Assembly (NCBI GenBank): GCA_031835245.1
Contig: JAVKOQ010000078.1
Coordinates: 1-64,000 of the forward strand
Length of the DNA: 64,000 nt
Reading direction: 5' to 3'
Source: Balamuthia mandrillaris
Lineage: Eukaryota > Discosea > Longamoebia > Balamuthiidae
The notes under the pieces are model-generated. The model saw only the letters and a program-made list of their open reading frames with translations. It was not told the origin of the DNA and did no database searches. The stretch's first letter is position 1. The number at the start of each line of letters is the position of its first letter. This document shows positions 58,973 through 64,000 of this stretch, one piece after another. A program made the translations under genes and the position numbers.

Positions 58973-61566
58973 TTAGTCACTTTCATCTTCGCTGAAGCAG
59001 TAGAGAGAGGCAGCCAGGGCAAGACCTTCGGGAGGGGTGCTCAATCCATGGGAGCGCATGATGGCCGCCGTTGTGGCGGGTTCTGCTGGTTGTTGTGGTG
59101 ATGGAGAAGAGTCTATCTCAAGCTGAGTGGGAACGCTATCTACGGCTTCTGTACGCTCAGTGCGCGGTTTGGTTGACCGGCTGCGCAGGTTCATCGTTGT
59201 TGTTGCTAAAAGCCGAAAAAAGTTGAGTTGGTTGTAAGGGACCAAGAAGTAGAAAGTACTGATCGGAATGTTACCTTTCGCCGCTTCTGCATTTTTGGCG
59301 GCAGTCTTCTGCTCCTTTTCGATTTGCTTCTGTTGTCTCTGGCTTTCCTTCTTCTTTGCTACAGCCTCTTTCTCAGCCTGCTTTTGTGCTCGTGCTTTGA
59401 TTCGTTGGCCCTGCTTGTTAACCTTTTGAAGCTTGTTGATATAACCATCAATGGCGTCTCTGTCAACTGGCTTGAGAATGGCAGGGCTGGTGGCAAGAGA
59501 AGACACAGGCTCAGGATCTAACAGTAGGGGTTCTTCCTACAATGAGAGAGAGAGAGAAGAGTTAGCCCTTCTCTTCTTTTGTTGCTTTAGCTGAAGGCTG
59601 CGTACAGTAAAGAGCCCATTATCAGTCTCCTCCTCGTCTTCTGAACTGAGCAAGGCGTCAAGTTGTTCAACAAGGCCTGCTTGCTTGCGAAATGGAGTGG
59701 ACTGAAAGATGTCATCGTTGTGGCCTTTTTCCACTTTTTCTAACATCTGCCTCAGTTTCCGTTTTCTACGATTTGTACCAAGGTTGTATCCTTCAAGAGT
59801 CAGTGGAGAGTCCTCTTTCCGCTGTGCTTTTGTTTTCTCCTTTACAGTTGTTTTCTTTGTTGCTTTTTTTGCTGTTCATTTGGAGAAACAGGTTAATTAT
59901 CTAATTAACACTACGCGTAGCCACAAGACAAACCTGCAGGATATAGCATCTGGTATTTCTCAAAACATTCTTTGGCGTTTTTGCCAGGGACGCATAATGC
60001 AACTTCATCCCAAAAGGAACTGCGTGAGGGAGTAACTCTCCTCTGTGCAGATAATAAGGCTTTCACTTGCTGCAGGTTGTAATTGATAAAATGTGAGAGA
60101 AGAAGCGAACACGGCGAAGATAATATGCCTACCTCTTTTGTCCATGCGAAATCTTCCGGGTTGGGCTGTTCATCATCTGTTGCATTGGTAGGGCTCTTTC
60201 TCTGTGAAGGTCTTTTCTTTTCTTGTTCACTCGCAGTTTTTCGTTTTTGTGTTTGCCGTTCTCGTTTTGTTTTCTGCGATTCAGGTTTGCGTTTTCTATT
60301 TACACGTGGTGCCTTGACGGTTTTGTCGGAATCATCATCATTCTTTTTCTTTTGTGCCTTCCTGGTGCTCGCTTTGGTTGCTGTTTTCTTGTCAGTTTTT
60401 GAGGAAGTGGTAGCGGTGGCTGCACCAGCAATGGTGGTGGAAGTAGTAGTGGCTGTGGTTTTGGTTGTGGCGTTTGTACGGCGCGGTCTTGTTGATTGTT
60501 TTTTATTTGTACTGGCTGTGAGGGTAGACGTGGGAGCGATTGGTAGTCTTTTAGATTTAGAACTTGGGCTATGCACCAAATACTCTGGCAAAGGAGAGAT
60601 AGCTTCGGATATGCCTATCAACGACCGGAAGCGGCCATTAAAAACTGGATTCTGATTGCTCCAGTAAGCCAACACCGGTACGAGCTTTCTACCTCTTCTG
60701 GATGTGGCCACAGTGAGCTCCCGAGTGCCTTCAGGAGACGAAGGAGTAGCTTCTGTAGTCACTGTTGATGTTGTGCATAGTGTTCGCAAAGAGATGATCT
60801 CGCGCTCTAGCCCCCTTGGCCGGTTTTTTGATAAAGTTCTTTTTGGTTTCGGCAGGTTGGCAGTTTTGGGTTGCTGTGATGCCTCTTCCCGATTTTTCTC
60901 GTTATTTGTGTCCTCTGTTTCTTTTTCGCCTGAATCCTGTGTTTCTTCAACTTCTTCTTGACTAGCTTCCTTGTTCTTTCCTTCTGGGTGTGCGTCTTCA
61001 TTCCGAACATCCTCATCAAACGAATCGTCAAATGATAGCAGCTGAGGTTGGTATGGTGTGGAAGAAGTTGAGCGTTGGCATGTTGGCGTTACAGGATCTT
61101 GTTGTCGAACTAACCCCTCGTGCTCTTCTGAATGTTCTTCTTGTAGTTGGTCCATTTGTTCTTCTGACCGTCCTTCTCTTTCGCCAGAAACTTCCAACCG
61201 ATTCGCACACTCATCGGTTTCTTCGTCCACGTTCCTAATAGGATCTATGAAACGGAATGGAGAATCCTCATTCTCACTATCAGCGACCTCGTCTTCCTTG
61301 TGGTTTGTATTCTGATTGCTTGCACTACCCGAAGTACTCAGCTTGTTGTTCGTAGAAGCAACTCGCCACTCCAATGTTAACTCTTCCTGGTCTGGTCGGT
61401 AAGTGGAGGCTTGACTACATGCAGGCGGGGCATTCGCTAGCTCTTTATCAATTATCTCTTTCCAAGTAGGAGGGAAGCCTTGAAGGAATTGTTTCCAAAT
61501 GGCAGGATTGACGCCAAAGCTATCTTTTGTTCCAAAATAAAAGGTGAATTTTAAGAAATGCATCTC

Positions 61567-61609
<43 letters not shown>

Positions 61610-62074
61610 ACGTGTTTGTACCCCATTTGGTTAAGAGTGGGCTTGAAATCTCCATTTTGCCAACTAGTATATACAGGCTCCCAGACTTGGTCTTCAGCTC
61701 CTTCGGGCCAACTCGCGTTACGATCGGAGAACTGTGCCATAACTGATCTGTTTGGACGTCGACGCGTATGCCCTCTACTATCACACCAACTTTGCCTCCA
61801 TTTAGCGCAGGCTACAGACGAGAGTGATGGCATAAGACGATGAGGTCAGTGCTTGAACCATACAACCAGGGCGGTAAGGCAAGTGATAAATACCAGCACA
61901 ATCCAATTAGCTAGCTTGATGCTTTTGCGACTTGACGGCTCAGGCAGGGGATCACCATTTGCTGCGTTTGTACGGTTTCTCTTGCCAGAACATGCTGCAG
62001 CATCTATTTGGTTTCCGTTCGCAGTTCCCCTTTGTTCATCACGATCTTTTACTCCGCCTTGCTGTGTTTCTCGT

Positions 62075-62140
<66 letters not shown>

Positions 62141-62145
62141 CCTGC

Positions 62146-62225
<80 letters not shown>

Positions 62226-63107
62226 TCTTGCGATTTCCATTGCTCTTGCTCCTGCAGCTCTTGCTCTTGCTCTTGCTCTTGCTCTTGCTCTTGCTCTTGC
62301 TCTTGCTCTTGCTCTTGCTCTTGCTCTTGCTCTTGCTCTTGCTCTTGCTCTTGCTCTTGCTCTTGCTCTTCTTGAAGCTGCTGGACTATTCGATGATCAT
62401 TATTTTCATGATTTTCTTCTCCGCTTTGTCTCCCTACTCGCTCTTGTCCTTGCTCTTCTGATTCCTCGTGCTCCTTTTTCTTTGGCGTGCCGTGTTTGTT
62501 TCCTTTCGTTGTTCCATTTTCTTGTTCTTGCTGATTTTCCTTCTCCATTTGTTTCTCTTTACTGACACTGTCCAATGAAACACCGAACTGTTTGCCATTC
62601 TGCGCTTCCGCCGTCTTCATTTTTTGCGTTGAACCATTCAACTTACTTTCGTGTCCAGTTTTAAAAGCAGGACTGAAGCTGGTGGGCGGTCTAGCATAAA
62701 ACAAAGAAAGCAACCACTCGCTCAATTAATGTTGTGTCCAAAAAAGGGTGAGCAAAGAAGACGAAAGAAACCTGATAGTGGCCTTAAGTATGGCCGGTAT
62801 TGGAGAAACAGGTTGTAGCATGGCAGACCAAGAGTCAAAAGTTCTGGTAGCTGTGGTCTCTGCTTGTTGCATCGGTGAAGTGATCGATGCTTTCTGAAGA
62901 CTCGCCTTACGTTGTTGCTGTATGACCTGGGAAAAAAAGTTGAGATCGTAATGAAGCTTCAATGCAAGGAGGTTATCTTGCCTGTGGCACTGGGCTGGAA
63001 AGAACAAAGTCGCTGAATTGTTTGCTGATTTGCTCCTCGTTGCGCTTGTGGGTTTGAGGTGTACTAAAGCCTTGAAGGCGACTGAACTTTGCTTTCGGCG
63101 GGCTTAG

Positions 63108-63151
<44 letters not shown>

Positions 63152-63445
63152 ACGAGATTAGACCATGCAAAAACATAGTGCTATCACCATTGATAAAATG
63201 GAGGATAAGTACAGAGAAGGAGGCGTTTTGGGCAATGAATGCTCAAATGCGGTTGTGCGTTGATGGGAAGAATGAGGAGGCCTCATCTCGCTGGGAAGAG
63301 ACGAGAGGAGCGACAAAGGAGGAGGCGCTCCAGTCACAACAGCGGTTGGGACTTTCTGCACAGACTTTCTGCGCGTGCTCCCGCGAGCTGCAACAGAAAT
63401 CGCACTCCCCTGGGTTCTCCCACCGGCCGGCGCGTCCTGCTCCAT
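58973..63445 (-). CDS. KNL2/MIS18BP1-like centromere protein with SANTA and SANT/Myb domains
   Basis: Ten exons: 63445-63213, 63102-62982, 62926-62772, 62690-61894, 61811-61622, 61523-60133, 60069-59934, 59871-59606, 59536-59275, 59205-58973; about 1260 aa. The SANTA domain spans exons 4-6: KLANWIVL, GGKVGVIVEGIRVD, WHSSPIV, TKSGSLYILVGKM, ending FLQGFPPTWKEI. The SANT/Myb domain spans exons 6-7: FAWTKE, VKALLSAQRRV, FWDEVALCVPGKNAKECFEKYQ. SANTA plus SANT is the signature of KNL2/MIS18BP1, which helps deposit CENP-A at centromeres. Basic and disordered regions fill the rest. The intron after exon 2 has a GC donor. One extra base in the Glu-Gln repeat of exon 4 breaks the frame (see findings). 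Confidence 0.78.
61568..61610 (-). repeat. (CAA)n repeat in KNL2-like intron
   Basis: About 14 CAA units on the + strand, GTT on the sense strand, close to the donor of the intron between exons 5 and 6. Confidence 0.97.
62073..62376 (-). repeat. hexanucleotide repeats coding (Glu-Gln)n and (Glu-Pro)n
   Basis: On the + strand CTCCTG units (62073-62188), CTCCGG units (62188-62222) and CTCTTG units (62253-62366). On the coding strand they read Glu-Gln or Glu-Pro dipeptides in exon 4 of the KNL2-like gene. An irregular block CCTGCCCTGC at about 62139-62149 shifts the frame by one base. Confidence 0.95.
63112..63147. repeat. (GA)n in first KNL2-like intron
   Basis: Pure GA tract on the + strand, CT on the sense strand, just upstream of the exon 2 acceptor at 63103. 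Confidence 0.95.
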
Positions 63446-63632
63446 TTCGCAAAAGGCCACCACTCTCAAAGCGCAGCTGCTACTGCTTTTCTTCTTTGTG
63501 TTGCTTTTCTTATGGAGTTACGTCAGTTTTACCTTTAATAGGGTTAGTTTACGTCATTTATACTTTTTTAGGGTAATGATGACGTCTAGAAATTGGTCCA
63601 AAAGAAAAAGGCAAGAAAACTAGAACGCAAGA

Positions 63633-64000
63633 ATGGCGGTTGGCGCGAAGAGAGGGTATGCGGCGCCGGGATGGATGTTGTTCTGGCTGTATGTCGGTTC
63701 TTTGATCGTTTTGTGGGATGCCAGCTACATACTTTTGCGCCCGCGAACCATGAAAGGAGGTGACTTGGAGACCTTTTGGTATCCCTGTACGCTTTCAGCT
63801 CGTGCTCCTCCTGTTTTCGCCGTAATGAGCAGCCGCTTAGCCTTCTCCTTGTTCTCTTTCTCACTCGCACCGCAGATCAGACCTACATTTTGGCAGACAA
63901 GCGCTACGGAGACCTTAATGACAGCTTTGGCATTGCCCAGTCCTGGTGCGTTTCCGTCCTCATCAACTCCCATCTGGCAGCAACTAATTCTTTATTTGGT
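63633..64000 (+). CDS. EXPERA-domain (emopamil-binding-like) membrane protein, 5' part
   Basis: Two exons seen, 63633-63786 and 63876-63945, then a donor (GTGCGT); the gene runs off the window. Residues 1-75 show a first helix (WMLFWLYVGSLIVLWDASYIL), a short lumenal piece, and FWYPYQTYILADKRYGDLND followed by FGIAQSW, the start of the EXPERA domain shared by emopamil-binding protein (sterol delta8-delta7 isomerase), TM6SF and sigma-2 receptor. Which branch it belongs to cannot be told from this part. The N-terminus is 187 bp from the KNL2-like start, divergently. Confidence 0.75.
   Translation, partial: MAVGAKRGYAAPGWMLFWLYVGSLIVLWDASYILLRPRTMKGGDLETFWYPCTLSARAPPVFAVMSSRLAFSLFSFSLAPQIRPTFWQTSATETLMTALALPSPGAFPSSSTPIWQQLILYL

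Noticed and set aside
60083-60655. 190-codon plus-strand open frame
   Set aside because: It is the antisense shadow of the long KNL2-like exon 6; composition follows the Lys/Thr/Arg-rich coding strand.
61855-61930. Tail-anchor membrane helix (NWIVLVFITCLTALVVWF) ending a separate gene
   Set aside because: A donor after CTG (GTATTT) and the acceptor at 61812 splice this into a SANTA domain; the hydrophobic run is intron read-through.

Overview
Organism. This is nuclear DNA of a unicellular eukaryote. Almost every gene is split by short GT-AG introns (mostly about 45-150 bp, some lengthened by microsatellites), intergenic gaps are small, and genes alternate strands in tight head-to-head and tail-to-tail pairs. 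Gene content points to an amoebozoan or a close relative: a dual-type kinase with a C-terminal SH2 domain (the Dictyostelium Shk layout), a seven-helix receptor fused to a TKL kinase, AP-4, a KNL2/MIS18BP1-like protein and a Crinkler-type NTPase. Species not determined. Exon boundaries were placed by hand from GT/AG signals and family similarity; for most genes the summed exon lengths keep an open frame, which is the main check on the models.

Layout. 1-5.9 kb: edge fragment with a ZZ-like finger; ARMC1-like; DNMT2 tRNA methyltransferase; a DUSP-UBA phosphatase; a GT32-like glycosyltransferase. 6-9.7 kb: AT-rich gap and a broken Ty3/Gypsy-type retroelement. 9.7-14.2 kb: a bacterial-type FAD/Fe-S D-lactate dehydrogenase with nine introns, then a decayed Fanzor/TnpB C-terminus. 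14.3-18.5 kb: Shk-like kinase and a four-helix membrane protein. 18.6-24.2 kb: TRAPPC11 in 21 exons. 24.7-28.4 kb: PH-like protein, PP1 catalytic subunit, two-helix membrane protein. 28.8-34.2 kb: a large coiled-coil protein resembling HAP1/TRAK adaptors, and a Cys/His coiled-coil protein. 34.7-36.6 kb: Crinkler-type P-loop protein with a C-terminal SAP domain. 37-41.4 kb: Sds3-like, an unknown ER/secreted protein, a METTL-type methyltransferase. 41.6-49.1 kb: 7TM-TKL kinase and AP-4 beta. 49.2-54.8 kb: Cys-rich type I membrane protein, D-glutamate cyclase-like protein, PEX11, RING/F-box/WD40 protein. 55-64 kb: exosome RRP42, VIT1/CCC1 transporter, KCTD-type BTB protein, KNL2-like SANTA/SANT protein, and the start of an EXPERA (emopamil-binding-like) gene cut by the window edge.

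How genes relate. There are no operons. Functions are ordinary eukaryotic housekeeping (trafficking: TRAPPC11, AP-4, a possible motor adaptor; RNA: DNMT2, RRP42; chromatin and centromere: Sds3, KNL2; peroxisome: PEX11; iron: VIT1), with signalling fusions and traces of mobile or laterally acquired genes set among them. Polypyrimidine microsatellites sit in introns almost always with CT on the sense strand.
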